A stretch of 64,000 nt of DNA. It comes from Phreatobacter sp. GTDB taxonomy: Bacteria; Pseudomonadota; Alphaproteobacteria; Rhizobiales; Phreatobacteraceae. This document shows, one piece after another, positions 19,805-28,669 of this stretch; the stretch's first letter is position 1, and each line of letters begins with the position of its first letter. The stretch covers positions 114,036 through 178,035 of the forward strand of contig NZ_JAUYFA010000039.1 in NCBI RefSeq assembly GCF_030691135.1, read 5' to 3'. The position numbers and the translations under genes are program-made. The notes under the pieces are model-generated. The model was given only the letters and a program-made list of their open reading frames with translations, did no database searches and was not told where the DNA came from.

Positions 19805-20851
19805 TCACTTGATATAGCGCGCCAGCGGCGGTGTCAGGCGCTCGATCACCAGGCGGATCAGCACCGGCAGGAACAGGCCCACGAGCGTCAGCACGACGAC
19901 ATAGACATAGAAGGCGTTGCCGTCCCATTTGACCACGAGGAAGCCGAAGCCCTTCACCAGGCCGATGCAGATCGTGTTGAAGAGATAGATGGCCATGGTA
20001 TAGCGGCCGAAGAACAGAAAGACCGGATCGTTCGCGGCCGCCAGCCGTGTCGCGGCGAAATGCAGCGCCGGGATCGCGGCGAGCGCCACGGCGAGGCCGA
20101 TCAGCGGGTTCGCCAGCCACTGGGCGGCGGTCAGCAGGGCGGCGAAGAGCGCGACCGCGAGCCAGCCCCGCCGCTCCAGAAGCTCCGCCATGAGGCCGCG
20201 CCGCTGCCCCAGCCAGACGCCGATGAAGAAGAAGGCGGCGTGGCGCAGCACGCGGTCGGCATAGAGGAGGCTCTCGACCTCGATCTGCGTCAGGACCAGG
20301 CCGAGCCCGATGAGGGCGGGCAACATGCGCGGGAACGGTACGACGACGAAGCGGAAGACCAGCGCATAGACGAAGGCCGCGTAGAGATACCAGACGGAGG
20401 TCGCGGGGCTGCGGCTCGTATGGACGAAGAGACCGTCGAGATAGGCGAGCAGGCCGTCCTGCGTGTTGTCGACGTGGACGATCTGGGAAAAGACCATCTT
20501 GCCGGCGATGATGATCAGCCCGAAGGCGAAAAAGGGCAGCAGCAGCCGGTCCGCCCGCCGCGCGATGAAACGCACCGCGCCCTCGGTGCGGTCGCTGCCG
20601 GCATAGCCAAGCACGTAGCCGCTCAGATACATGAAGAACGGCATGTGGAAGAGATAGATCGCCGTCTTGAGATGCTGATACCAGTCGTGGCCGGCGGGGA
20701 CCTGCTGGGACACGACGTGCCCGACCACCACCAGGACGATGCCGATACCCTTCGCGGTGTCGATGTCGAGCAGGCGCGCACGGGACCCGGCCGCCGGTGC
20801 GACGATTGCGGCGGGATGGCGCTCCTCGGCAGTGATGGCTGGCGGACTCAT
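19805..20851 (-). CDS. Acyltransferase 3 family membrane protein
   Basis: The 348-residue integral membrane protein has about ten hydrophobic segments. The opening segment LLDIDTAKGIGIVLVVVGHV contains the conserved Asp and His of the acyltransferase-3 family, and LFHMPFFMYLSGYVLG is the second family motif. Such proteins transfer acyl groups such as acetyl or succinyl to exported sugars or glycans. The gene is isolated. It starts 338 bp from urtA on the opposite strand, and the intervening region carries the urea operon control sites. Confidence 0.9.
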   Translation of the reverse strand: MSPPAITAEERHPAAIVAPAAGSRARLLDIDTAKGIGIVLVVVGHVVSQQVPAGHDWYQHLKTAIYLFHMPFFMYLSGYVLGYAGSDRTEGAVRFIARRADRLLLPFFAFGLIIIAGKMVFSQIVHVDNTQDGLLAYLDGLFVHTSRSPATSVWYLYAAFVYALVFRFVVVPFPRMLPALIGLGLVLTQIEVESLLYADRVLRHAAFFFIGVWLGQRRGLMAELLERRGWLAVALFAALLTAAQWLANPLIGLAVALAAIPALHFAATRLAAANDPVFLFFGRYTMAIYLFNTICIGLVKGFGFLVVKWDGNAFYVYVVVLTLVGLFLPVLIRLVIERLTPPLARYIK

Positions 20852-20999
20852 GGCGAAACCCCGCGCGCGGCCGGCGCCGCGTTCTGGGCGTCGAGACTAG
20901 CCCGGCAACCCTTCACAAAGCCTAAGCCGACCATCGAGGCGGGCACCGCGCCCCTGCTGCAATCGCAGGCAATGATACCTGCCTAAAAACAAGGCGTAT

Positions 21000-21017
21000 T
21001 GCATGGCGGGCCATGCA
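21000..21017. promoter_or_regulatory. Palindrome TGCATGGC-GG-GCCATGCA upstream of the urea operon
   Basis: An 8-bp perfect inverted repeat with a 2-bp spacer is centred about 95 bp upstream of the sigma-54 -24 element. That is a usual distance for an enhancer-binding activator. It does not match the NtrC consensus I know (GCAC-N7-GTGC), so the protein that binds it is open. A smaller inverted repeat, AGGCA-N8-TGCCT, lies at 20967-20984. Confidence 0.45.
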
Positions 21018-21102
21018 GCCGCGGTGCGCGCCCCTTGCCGCAACGACAGGACAAAAGATGATTCAAAAACAGAGTCAAAGGATTGGCCGACAAATCCCGC
21101 GC

Positions 21103-21117
21103 TGGCACGCCCGTTGC
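21103..21117 (+). promoter_or_regulatory. Sigma-54 (RpoN) promoter of urtABCDE
   Basis: TGGCAC-GCCCG-TTGC is an essentially perfect -24/-12 element: GG at 21104-21105 and GC at 21116-21117 with the invariant 10 bp between them. Transcription would begin near 21128, about 60 bp before the urtA ATG. This predicts nitrogen control of urea uptake through RpoN and an NtrC-like activator. The rest of the 20852-21189 gap is AT-rich regulatory sequence without a gene. Confidence 0.85.
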
Positions 21118-21189
21118 GAAGAGACATCGGCCATCGGGCAATGGTCTGGCTGCCGTAGCCCGGGGCGGAACCAGTAACGGGAACTCTCC

Positions 21190-22482
21190 ATGTTGAACCT
21201 CAAATCAAAAGTGCTCGGCCTCGTCGCCGGCGCCGCCATGGCAGCCGGCGTCCTCGCCGCGCCGGCCAAGGCGCAGGAGCCGATCAAGATCGGTATCCTG
21301 CATTCGCTGTCGGGCACGATGGCCATCAGCGAGACCACGCTGAAGGACGTCATGCTCATGCTCATCGAAGAGCAGAACAAGCGCGGCGGCGTGCTCGGCA
21401 GGAAGCTCGAACCCGTCGTCGTCGATCCCGCCTCGAACTGGCCGCTCTTCGCCGAGAAGGCCCGTGAGCTCATCACCCAGGCCAAGGTGGCCGTGACCTT
21501 CGGCTGCTGGACCTCGGTGTCCCGCAAGTCGGTTCTACCGGTCTTCGAGGAACTGAACTCGATCCTGTTCTATCCCGTGCAGTACGAGGGCGAGGAATCC
21601 TCGCCGAACATCTTCTACACCGGCGCCGCCCCGAACCAGCAGGCGATCCCGGCGATCGACTATCTCCTGGCCGAGGGCGTGAAGCGCTTCGTGCTGGAAG
21701 GCACCGACTACGTCTATCCGCGCACCACCAACCGCATCCTTGAGGCCTACCTTCTCTCCAAGGGCATCAAGGCGGAGGACATCTCCACCAACTACACCCC
21801 GTTCGGCCATTCCGACTGGCAGACGCGCGTCGCGGCCATCAAGCGCTTCGGCTCGACCGGCGTGAAGACCGCGGTCGTCTCCACGGTCAACGGCGACGCC
21901 AATGTCCCCTTTTACAAGGAGCTCGGCAACCAGGGCGTCAAGGCGACCGACATTCCCGTCGTCGCCTTCTCGGTCGGTGAAGAGGAACTGGCCGGCATCG
22001 ACACCAAGCCGCTGGTCGGCCACCTCGCCGCCTGGAACTACTTCCAGTCGGTCGACACCCCCGCCAACCGCGATTTCATCGCCCGCTGGCGCGCCTTCAA
22101 GAAGAACGAGCGGGCCGTCACCAACGATCCGATGGAGGCCCATGTCATCGGCTTCGCCATGTGGGTGAAGGCGGTCGAGGCCGCCGGCACCACCGACGCG
22201 ACCGCCGTGCGCCGCGCCATGATCGGCATCGCCGTGCCGAACCTGACCGGCGGCATCTCGACCATGATGCCGAACCATCACATCACCAAGCCGGTGCTGA
22301 TCGGCGAGATCCAGGAGAATGGCCAGATCCAGACGGTCTGGCAGACTCCCGGCACCGTGGTGGCCCAGGAATGGTCGCCGCATCTGGAAGGCTCGCGCGA
22401 CCTGATCGCCGACCACCGTCCGCCGATGAACTGCGGCAACTTCAACGTCCGCACCGGACGCTGCGGCGGCGCCCCGCGCTGA
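21190..22482 (+). CDS. urtA: Urea ABC transporter substrate-binding protein
   Basis: The 430-residue periplasmic binding protein has a clear signal peptide (about residues 1-29, ending APAKAQ). The mature part opens PIKIGILHSLSGTMAISE, the UrtA/amide-binding hallmark, and continues with NKRGGVLGRKLEPVVVDPASNWP and FGCWTSVSRKSVLPVFE. It captures urea, or a close amide, for UrtBC. It is the first gene of the operon behind the sigma-54 promoter. No ribosome site better than GGGAAC is seen before the ATG. No urease genes are in this window, so the name rests on protein similarity and the UrtBCDE set. Confidence 0.93.
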   Translation: MLNLKSKVLGLVAGAAMAAGVLAAPAKAQEPIKIGILHSLSGTMAISETTLKDVMLMLIEEQNKRGGVLGRKLEPVVVDPASNWPLFAEKARELITQAKVAVTFGCWTSVSRKSVLPVFEELNSILFYPVQYEGEESSPNIFYTGAAPNQQAIPAIDYLLAEGVKRFVLEGTDYVYPRTTNRILEAYLLSKGIKAEDISTNYTPFGHSDWQTRVAAIKRFGSTGVKTAVVSTVNGDANVPFYKELGNQGVKATDIPVVAFSVGEEELAGIDTKPLVGHLAAWNYFQSVDTPANRDFIARWRAFKKNERAVTNDPMEAHVIGFAMWVKAVEAAGTTDATAVRRAMIGIAVPNLTGGISTMMPNHHITKPVLIGEIQENGQIQTVWQTPGTVVAQEWSPHLEGSRDLIADHRPPMNCGNFNVRTGRCGGAPR

Positions 22483-22610
22483 GCCCGGCCCGACGACAGG
22501 GGGGGGGCGCACCGGTAGCGGCGCGTCCCCTCGTCCCCCGCAGTGCTTCGCAACGAGGGCCGAGCTTGAACGCGTCAACACGATACGGTCCCGGTATCAT
22601 CTCCGGGAGA

Positions 22611-24260
22611 TTGCGCCCCCGCCCCTATCACTCCGCTCTGCGGGGGGAGAGGATTGGATATGTCGGCGCACTGTCCTCTTGCCTTTTCGCCGCCCTCGTC
22701 TCGTTCTTCCTGATCCTCGCCGGTCCCGCGCGGGCGCAGGACAACGCCGCCCTCGTCCAGCGCTTCGCCACCGAGAGCTTCAACGACATCGTCGGCGCCG
22801 TGAACGGCCTCGCCACCTCCGGCTCGCCGCGGGCCGCCCCGGTGATCGAGGCGCTGCGCGACGGCCGCCTCGTCTATCGCGCGAGCGACCGCGCGGTCTT
22901 CATCCGCCGCCCCGACAATTCCTTCGTCAACGCCCTCACAGGCGATCCGGCAGCCGACATCGGCACCACCCGCCCCGTGCGCCTCAACAACAATGTCCGC
23001 CGCGCCATCGACGCGGCCGTCGGCGCGCTGTCCCTGCTCCATCCCGACCCGGCCCGCCGCATCAGCGCCGCCGAGGCCGTGTTCAAGTCGCGCGACGGCA
23101 CGGCACTGGCAGCCCTGGAGGCGGCGATCGGCCAGGAGCGCGACGCCCGCATCAAGACGCTGATGGAAGAGGCGCGCGCCGCCGTCGTCGTCGCCAACCC
23201 GCAGGCCTCCGAGGCCGACCGTATCGCCGCCATCGGCATCATCCAGCGCCGCGGCGATCAGGATGCGCTCGCCATGCTCGGCTCGCTGCCGGCGACGACG
23301 CCGCCGCTGGTGCGCGAGGCGGCGGAGAGCGCGGCCGTCGGCATCCGCCGCACCCTCGCGGTCTGGGAGGCCGGCCAGAACGTCTGGCACGGCATTTCAC
23401 TCGGCTCGGTGCTGCTGCTCGCCGCCATCGGCCTCGCCATCACCTTCGGCGTGATGGGCGTGATCAACATGGCCCATGGCGAAATGGTGATGATCGGCGC
23501 CTATACGACCTTCGTGGTGCAGCAGGTCATCCGTACCTTCGCCCCAGGCCTGATGGACGCCTCGCTCTTCATCGCCCTGCCCATGGCCTTCCTCGTCGCG
23601 GGCGCCATCGGCGTCGCCATCGAGCGCCTCATCATCCGCCATCTCTACGGCCGGGCGCTGGAGACGCTGCTCGCCACCTGGGGCGTCAGCCTCGTGCTGC
23701 AGCAGGCGGTGCGCTCCTGGTTCGGCCCCACCAACCGCGAGGTCACGACGCCCTCCTGGATGTCCGGTTCCATCGAGATCGGCCATCTCGCCATCACCGC
23801 CAACCGGCTTGCCATCATCGTCTTCGCCGCCATCGTCTTCGCCGCCCTGCTCGTGTTCCTCAAACGCACCCCATTCGGCCTGCAGACGCGGGCGGTGACG
23901 CAGAACCGGCGGATGGCGGGCGCCATGGGCATCCGCACCAACTGGGTCGACGCCTTCACCTTCGGGCTCGGTTCGGGCATCGCGGGGCTCGCCGGCGTCG
24001 CCCTCAGCCAGATCGACAACGTCTCGCCCAATCTCGGCCAGGCCTACATCATCGACAGCTTCATGGTCGTGGTCTTCGGCGGTGTCGGCAACCTCTGGGG
24101 AACACTGGTCGCCGCCATGACTCTCGGCATCGCCAACAAGCTCCTCGAACCCTATGCAGGCGCGGTGCTGGGCAAGATCCTGCTCCTCGTCTTCATCATC
24201 CTGTTCATCCAGAAGCGTCCCAGGGGCCTCTTCGCCCTCAAGGGCCGGGCGGTGGAATGA
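22611..24260 (+). CDS. urtB: Urea ABC transporter permease UrtB, start uncertain
   Basis: This inner-membrane permease of the LivH type has the UrtB-specific N-terminal extension. A signal-like segment (CLFAALVSFFLILAGPARAQ) leads to a periplasmic domain of about 230 residues, then the membrane core with GVMGVINMAHGEMVMIGAYT. The end ALKGRAVE is typical. The start is unclear: in-frame candidates are TTG at 22611 (used here), TTG at 22566 and CTG at 22671. A strong GGGGGAGAGG site (22642-22652) precedes ATG 22660, but that ATG is in another frame and stops after 17 codons. A one-base change there would join it to urtB. The rest of the gene is intact. Confidence 0.9.
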   Translation: MRPRPYHSALRGERIGYVGALSSCLFAALVSFFLILAGPARAQDNAALVQRFATESFNDIVGAVNGLATSGSPRAAPVIEALRDGRLVYRASDRAVFIRRPDNSFVNALTGDPAADIGTTRPVRLNNNVRRAIDAAVGALSLLHPDPARRISAAEAVFKSRDGTALAALEAAIGQERDARIKTLMEEARAAVVVANPQASEADRIAAIGIIQRRGDQDALAMLGSLPATTPPLVREAAESAAVGIRRTLAVWEAGQNVWHGISLGSVLLLAAIGLAITFGVMGVINMAHGEMVMIGAYTTFVVQQVIRTFAPGLMDASLFIALPMAFLVAGAIGVAIERLIIRHLYGRALETLLATWGVSLVLQQAVRSWFGPTNREVTTPSWMSGSIEIGHLAITANRLAIIVFAAIVFAALLVFLKRTPFGLQTRAVTQNRRMAGAMGIRTNWVDAFTFGLGSGIAGLAGVALSQIDNVSPNLGQAYIIDSFMVVVFGGVGNLWGTLVAAMTLGIANKLLEPYAGAVLGKILLLVFIILFIQKRPRGLFALKGRAVE

Positions 24261-25402
24261 TGCTCACGCGGTTCCTCTTCGAAAAGATCGACCGTGCCGG
24301 CTGGGTCTTTCTCGTGCTTCTCGGCATCGCCGCTGTCCTCGTTCCCGTGCTGAACCTCGCGGTGCCTCCCGGATCGATGTTCCACGTGTCGAACACGGCC
24401 GTCGGCCTCTGGGGCAAGTACATGACCTATGCCCTGCTCGCCATCGCGGTCGATCTGGTCTGGGGCTATTGCGGCATTCTGTCCCTCGGCCACGGCGCCT
24501 TCTTCGCCCTCGGCGGCTATGCCATGGGCATGTATCTGATGCTGCAGATCGGCCCGCGCGGCGTCTATGCCCATCCGACCCTGCCGGATTTCATGGTCTT
24601 CCTGAACTGGCAGGAACTGCCCGTCGCCTGGTGGGGATTCTCGTTCTTCCCCTATGCCATGGTGATGGTGGCCCTGGTGCCGGGCCTCCTCGCCTTCGTC
24701 TTCGGCTGGTTCGCCTTCCGCTCCCGCGTCACCGGCGTCTATCTGTCGATCATCACCCAAGCCCTCACCTATGCGCTGATGTTGGCCTTCTTCCGCAACG
24801 ACATGGGCTTCGGCGGCAATAACGGCCTCACCGACTTCAAGGACATCCTCGGCTTCAACATCCAGAGCCAGACGACCCGGGCGGTGCTCTTCTCGCTATC
24901 GGTGCTGGCGCTGATGGCCGGCTACCTCGTCGCCCGCGCCATCGTCACCTCGAAGGCCGGCAAGATCATCATCGCCATCCGCGACGCCGAGCCGCGCACC
25001 CGCTTCCTCGGCTACCGGGTGGAGAACTTCAAGCTCTTCGTCTGGACGGTCTCGGCGGTCATGGCCGGCATCGCCGGCGCGCTCTACGTGCCGCAGGTCG
25101 GCATCATCAATCCGAGCGAGTTCTCGCCCGCCAATTCGATCGAGGCCATCGTCTGGGTCGCCGTCGGCGGCCGCGGCACGCTCGTCGGCGCGGCCCTCGG
25201 CGCCGGCCTCGTCAACTTCGCCAAGAGCTGGTTCACCGGCGCCTTCCCGCAGGGCTGGCTCTTCGCCCTCGGCGGCCTGTTCATCTTCGTCACGCTGTTC
25301 CTGCCGAAGGGCATTCTCGGCACCTTCACCGACTGGTGGCGCTCCCGGCAGCGCAAGCCAGAACCGCCGGCAGCCACATCAGCCAGCCAGCCGGCCGCAT
25401 GA
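24257..25402 (+). CDS. urtC: Urea ABC transporter permease UrtC
   Basis: The 381-residue permease is of the LivM type, with the UrtC motif AVDLVWGYCGILSLGHGAFFALGGYAMGMYLM at about residues 60-90 and the cytoplasmic loop RDAEPRTRFLGYRVENFKLFVW (about 245). It pairs with UrtB to form the membrane channel. Its ATGATG start overlaps the urtB stop (24257-24260), so the two permeases are translationally coupled. The same frame is open far upstream inside urtB but gives an Arg-rich shadow. Confidence 0.94.
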   Translation: MMLTRFLFEKIDRAGWVFLVLLGIAAVLVPVLNLAVPPGSMFHVSNTAVGLWGKYMTYALLAIAVDLVWGYCGILSLGHGAFFALGGYAMGMYLMLQIGPRGVYAHPTLPDFMVFLNWQELPVAWWGFSFFPYAMVMVALVPGLLAFVFGWFAFRSRVTGVYLSIITQALTYALMLAFFRNDMGFGGNNGLTDFKDILGFNIQSQTTRAVLFSLSVLALMAGYLVARAIVTSKAGKIIIAIRDAEPRTRFLGYRVENFKLFVWTVSAVMAGIAGALYVPQVGIINPSEFSPANSIEAIVWVAVGGRGTLVGAALGAGLVNFAKSWFTGAFPQGWLFALGGLFIFVTLFLPKGILGTFTDWWRSRQRKPEPPAATSASQPAA

Positions 25403-25412
25403 GGATGGGCCC

Positions 25413-26222
25413 ATGCTGATCGACCCGATGGAAACCCAGCTGCCCGGCGATCCGGTCAAGGCGATCGAGCGCCCGCAGGTGGTCACCCAGTCGCTGCTCT
25501 ACCTCGACGGCGTCTCGGTGAGTTTCGACGGCTTCCGCGCCATCAACAACCTCTCGCTGATCATCGCCCCCGGCGAGATGCGCGCCATCATCGGCCCCAA
25601 CGGGGCCGGCAAGACGACGATGATGGACATCATCACCGGCAAGACCAAGCCGGATGCCGGCGACGTCATCTTCGACGGTCAGGTCGATCTCACCCAGCTC
25701 GACGAGACGTCCATCGCCAATCTCGGCATCGGCCGCAAGTTCCAGAAGCCCACCGTCTTCGAGATGCACACGGTGGAGGACAATATCGAGATGGCGGTGA
25801 AGGCCGACCGCACCGTCTTCGGGACGCTGTTCTCGCGCCATTCGGCGGAGATCTGGCGGCGGGTCGACGATATCCTCGGCATCGTCAGGCTCGGCGACCA
25901 CAGGAAGCGCCCTGCCGGCGATCTCTCCCACGGCCAGAAGCAGTGGCTGGAGATCGGCATGCTGCTGGCCCAGGACCCCAAGCTCCTGCTGGTCGACGAG
26001 CCGGCGGCCGGCATGACCGACGTCGAGACCGGCGCGACGGCCGATCTCCTGAAGGACATCGCCAAGACCCATTCCGTCGTCGTCGTCGAGCACGACATGG
26101 GCTTCATCCGCGAACTCGGCGTCAAGGTCACCTGCCTGCACGAGGGCTCGGTGCTCGCCGAGGGCAGCCTCGACCAGGTCAGTTCGGACGAGCGGGTGAT
26201 CGAGGTCTATCTTGGGCGGTGA
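25413..26222 (+). CDS. urtD: Urea ABC transporter ATP-binding protein UrtD
   Basis: The 269-residue ATPase is of the LivG type: Walker A GPNGAGKTT (about residue 65), LSHGQKQWLEIGMLL in place of the usual signature (as is typical for UrtD), Walker B LLLVDEPAAGMT and the switch VVVVEHDMGFIRELG. It hydrolyses ATP with UrtE at the cytoplasmic face. It starts 10 bp after urtC, and the UrtE start follows its stop by 2 nt. Confidence 0.94.
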   Translation: MLIDPMETQLPGDPVKAIERPQVVTQSLLYLDGVSVSFDGFRAINNLSLIIAPGEMRAIIGPNGAGKTTMMDIITGKTKPDAGDVIFDGQVDLTQLDETSIANLGIGRKFQKPTVFEMHTVEDNIEMAVKADRTVFGTLFSRHSAEIWRRVDDILGIVRLGDHRKRPAGDLSHGQKQWLEIGMLLAQDPKLLLVDEPAAGMTDVETGATADLLKDIAKTHSVVVVEHDMGFIRELGVKVTCLHEGSVLAEGSLDQVSSDERVIEVYLGR

Positions 26223-26224
26223 CC

Positions 26225-26920
26225 ATGCTTGAAGTGAAGAACGTCGACCTCCACTACGGCGCCGCCCAGGCGCTGCGCGACGTGTCGATCGTCGTCGAGC
26301 CGGGCAAGGTCACCTGCGTCCTCGGCCGCAACGGCGTCGGCAAGACCTCGCTGATGCGCGCCATCATCGGCCACCAGCCGATCTCCGGCGGCGAGATCCT
26401 GTGGGAGGGGCGCGACATCACCCGCATGCCGCCCTTCGAGCGGGCCCGCCGCGGCATCGCCTATGTGCCGCAGGGCCGCGAGATCTTCCCGCTCCTCACC
26501 GTGAAGGAAAATCTCGAAACCGGTTTCGCACCGCTGAAACGTGCCGACCGCTCGGTGCCCGACGACATCTTCTCGCTCTTCCCGGTGCTCAAGGACATGC
26601 TCGGCCGCCGCGGCGGCGATCTCTCCGGCGGCCAGCAGCAGCAGCTCGCCATCGGCCGGGCGCTGGTCACCCGGCCGCGCCTCATCGTGCTGGACGAGCC
26701 GACGGAAGGCATCCAGCCCTCGATCATCAAGGATATCGGCCGCGCCATCGATTATCTCAGGCAGAAGGGCGACATCGCCATCCTGCTGGTCGAGCAATAT
26801 CTCGACTTCGCCGAAGAACTCGGCGACCGCTTCTATGTGATGGAGCGCGGCCGCGTGGTGGTCCAGGGCCTCAAGGGCGAGGTCGACCGCGACGCGCTGC
26901 ACCGGAGCATGGCGATCTGA
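26225..26920 (+). CDS. urtE: Urea ABC transporter ATP-binding protein UrtE
   Basis: The 231-residue LivF-type ATPase opens MLEVKNVDLHYGAAQALRDV and carries Walker A GRNGVGKTS, signature LSGGQQQQLAIGRAL and Walker B IVLDEPTEGIQPSI. The TEGIQPS variant is typical of UrtE. The ATG at 26225 is preferred over GTG 26219. With UrtD it forms the heterodimeric motor, completing the urtABCDE set. The next gene begins 88 bp further on. Confidence 0.94.
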   Translation: MLEVKNVDLHYGAAQALRDVSIVVEPGKVTCVLGRNGVGKTSLMRAIIGHQPISGGEILWEGRDITRMPPFERARRGIAYVPQGREIFPLLTVKENLETGFAPLKRADRSVPDDIFSLFPVLKDMLGRRGGDLSGGQQQQLAIGRALVTRPRLIVLDEPTEGIQPSIIKDIGRAIDYLRQKGDIAILLVEQYLDFAEELGDRFYVMERGRVVVQGLKGEVDRDALHRSMAI

Positions 26921-27008
26921 GGGCCGCCGCGCCGGCAGTTGATCAGCCCCTTTGCCGATTCAATGTCCGGCGCGCTTCGTCTATCGTGCCGCACCGGAGA
27001 GCACATGC

Positions 27009-28610
27009 ATGTCTGAAGGCCCCTTCTCGCGCGGCGTCGTCGCCGCCCCCCATGCAGCGGCGGCGGAAGCCGGGCGGCAGATCCTGGCGGAAGGCGGCAA
27101 CGCCATCGAGGCGATGATCGCCGCGGCGGCCACCATCGCCGCCGTCTATCCGCACATGACCCATCTCGGCGGCGACGGCTTCTGGCTGATCCACCAGCCG
27201 AGCCGGCGGGTCCACGGCATCGAGGCCTGCGGCTTTGCCGGCGAGAGGGCGACCCTCAAGTCCTATCTCGACAAGGGCCATGACGAGATCCCCTCGCGCG
27301 GGCCCCTGGCGGCCCTGACCGTTCCCGGCGCCGTCGGCGGCTGGCGCCTGGCCAACGCCATGGCCAAGGCCTCGGGCGGCACCCTGCCGCGCACGGTCAT
27401 GATGGAGCCGGCGATCCGCGCCGCACGCGAGGGCTACAAGGTCAGCCGGTCGCAAGCGAGCCTCACCGTCGACAAGCTCTATGAGCTGAAGGACTGCCCC
27501 GGCTTCGCCGAAACCTTCCTCGTCAGCGGCAAGCCGCCGGCCGAAGGGACGGTGATGAAACAGGCGGCCCTCGCCGACTCGCTCGAACATCTGGCGCGGG
27601 CGGGCTTCCAGGACGCCTATCGCGGCGACGTCTCGCGCGAACTTGCCCGCGACCTCGAGGAAATGGGTTCGCCCATCACCCGCGCCGACCTGCAGGCCTA
27701 TTACGCCGTCGAGCGCACGCCGCTGACCCTCGCCCACAGCTTCGGCGACATCCACAACATGCCGCCGCCGACGCAGGGCCTCGCCTCGCTGATGATCCTC
27801 GGCATCGTCGACCAGCTCGACGCCATGCATGGCGCCGTGCGTCCCGACACGGTCGCCTTCGTCCACCGCATCGTCGAGGCGACGAAGCGCGCCTTCCTCG
27901 TGCGCGACCGTTTCGTCACCGATTTCGACCGCCTCGACGGCTCTCCCCTCGACCACCTGCGCGCCGAGGCCCTGAAGGCGGAGGCCGGCGCCGTCTCCCT
28001 CGATCGCGCCCTTCCCTGGCCGCACAGGGCGGCTCCCGGCGACACGATCTGGATGGGCGCCGCGGATTCGGAGGGACGCGTCGTCTCCTACATCCAGTCG
28101 ATCTACTGGGAATTCGGTTCGGGCTGCGTGTCGAAATCGACCGGCTTCCTGATGCAGAACCGCGGCGCGAGCTTCGTCCTCGACCCCACCGCGCTCAATC
28201 CGCTGGAGCCGGGCCGTCGCCCCTTCCACACGCTCAACCCGGCCATGGCGCAGCTGAAGGACGGGCGCGTCCTCGCCTATGGCACCATGGGCGGTGAAGG
28301 CCAGCCGCAGACCCAGGCGCAGATCTTCGAGCGCCACATCCGCCATGGCCAGCCGCTGGAGGCAGCCCTCGACGCGCCCCGCTGGCTGCTCGGCCGCACC
28401 TGGGGCTCCTCCGTCACCAGCCTGCGCTTCGAGAACCGCTTCGACGAGAGCCTCGTGCGCCAGCTCGGCGCTATGGGCCACCAGACCGCGATCCTCGACG
28501 AGGCCTATTCCGACACGATGGGCCATGCCGGCGGCGTCACGCTGCACAAGGACATGTCGCTGTCCGGTGCCCATGATCCGCGCGCCGACGGCGGCGCCGC
28601 GGGCCTCTAG
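27009..28610 (+). CDS. Gamma-glutamyltransferase family (Ntn-hydrolase) protein
   Basis: The 533-residue protein is of the gamma-glutamyltranspeptidase family. It has the large-subunit region (GDGFWLIHQPSRRVHGIEA, about 57-75). The self-processing Thr nucleophile probably lies in GDTIWMGAADSEGRVVSYIQS (about residue 345), followed by FGSGCVSKSTGFLMQNRG. No secretion signal is apparent, so it may be cytoplasmic, unlike E. coli Ggt. GGAGAG lies 7 nt before ATG 27009. It follows urtE on the same strand, so a role in releasing nitrogen from glutamyl or amide compounds is plausible, but this is inference from context. Confidence 0.86.
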   Translation: MSEGPFSRGVVAAPHAAAAEAGRQILAEGGNAIEAMIAAAATIAAVYPHMTHLGGDGFWLIHQPSRRVHGIEACGFAGERATLKSYLDKGHDEIPSRGPLAALTVPGAVGGWRLANAMAKASGGTLPRTVMMEPAIRAAREGYKVSRSQASLTVDKLYELKDCPGFAETFLVSGKPPAEGTVMKQAALADSLEHLARAGFQDAYRGDVSRELARDLEEMGSPITRADLQAYYAVERTPLTLAHSFGDIHNMPPPTQGLASLMILGIVDQLDAMHGAVRPDTVAFVHRIVEATKRAFLVRDRFVTDFDRLDGSPLDHLRAEALKAEAGAVSLDRALPWPHRAAPGDTIWMGAADSEGRVVSYIQSIYWEFGSGCVSKSTGFLMQNRGASFVLDPTALNPLEPGRRPFHTLNPAMAQLKDGRVLAYGTMGGEGQPQTQAQIFERHIRHGQPLEAALDAPRWLLGRTWGSSVTSLRFENRFDESLVRQLGAMGHQTAILDEAYSDTMGHAGGVTLHKDMSLSGAHDPRADGGAAGL

Positions 28611-28669
28611 CCGATGCCGCCCGGCTGGGCTGCCCGGCCGCGATCTCGCATCGGCGGAGCAGAGCGCGT

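Noticed and set aside
21014..21026. TGCAGCCGCGGTGC as an NtrC site
   Set aside because: The spacing between the half sites is 5 rather than 7 bp, so it does not match the NtrC consensus.
22499..22507. Run of nine G after urtA
   Set aside because: A homopolymer run alone is not a feature; it may be a slippage-prone or error-prone site but I cannot show a role.
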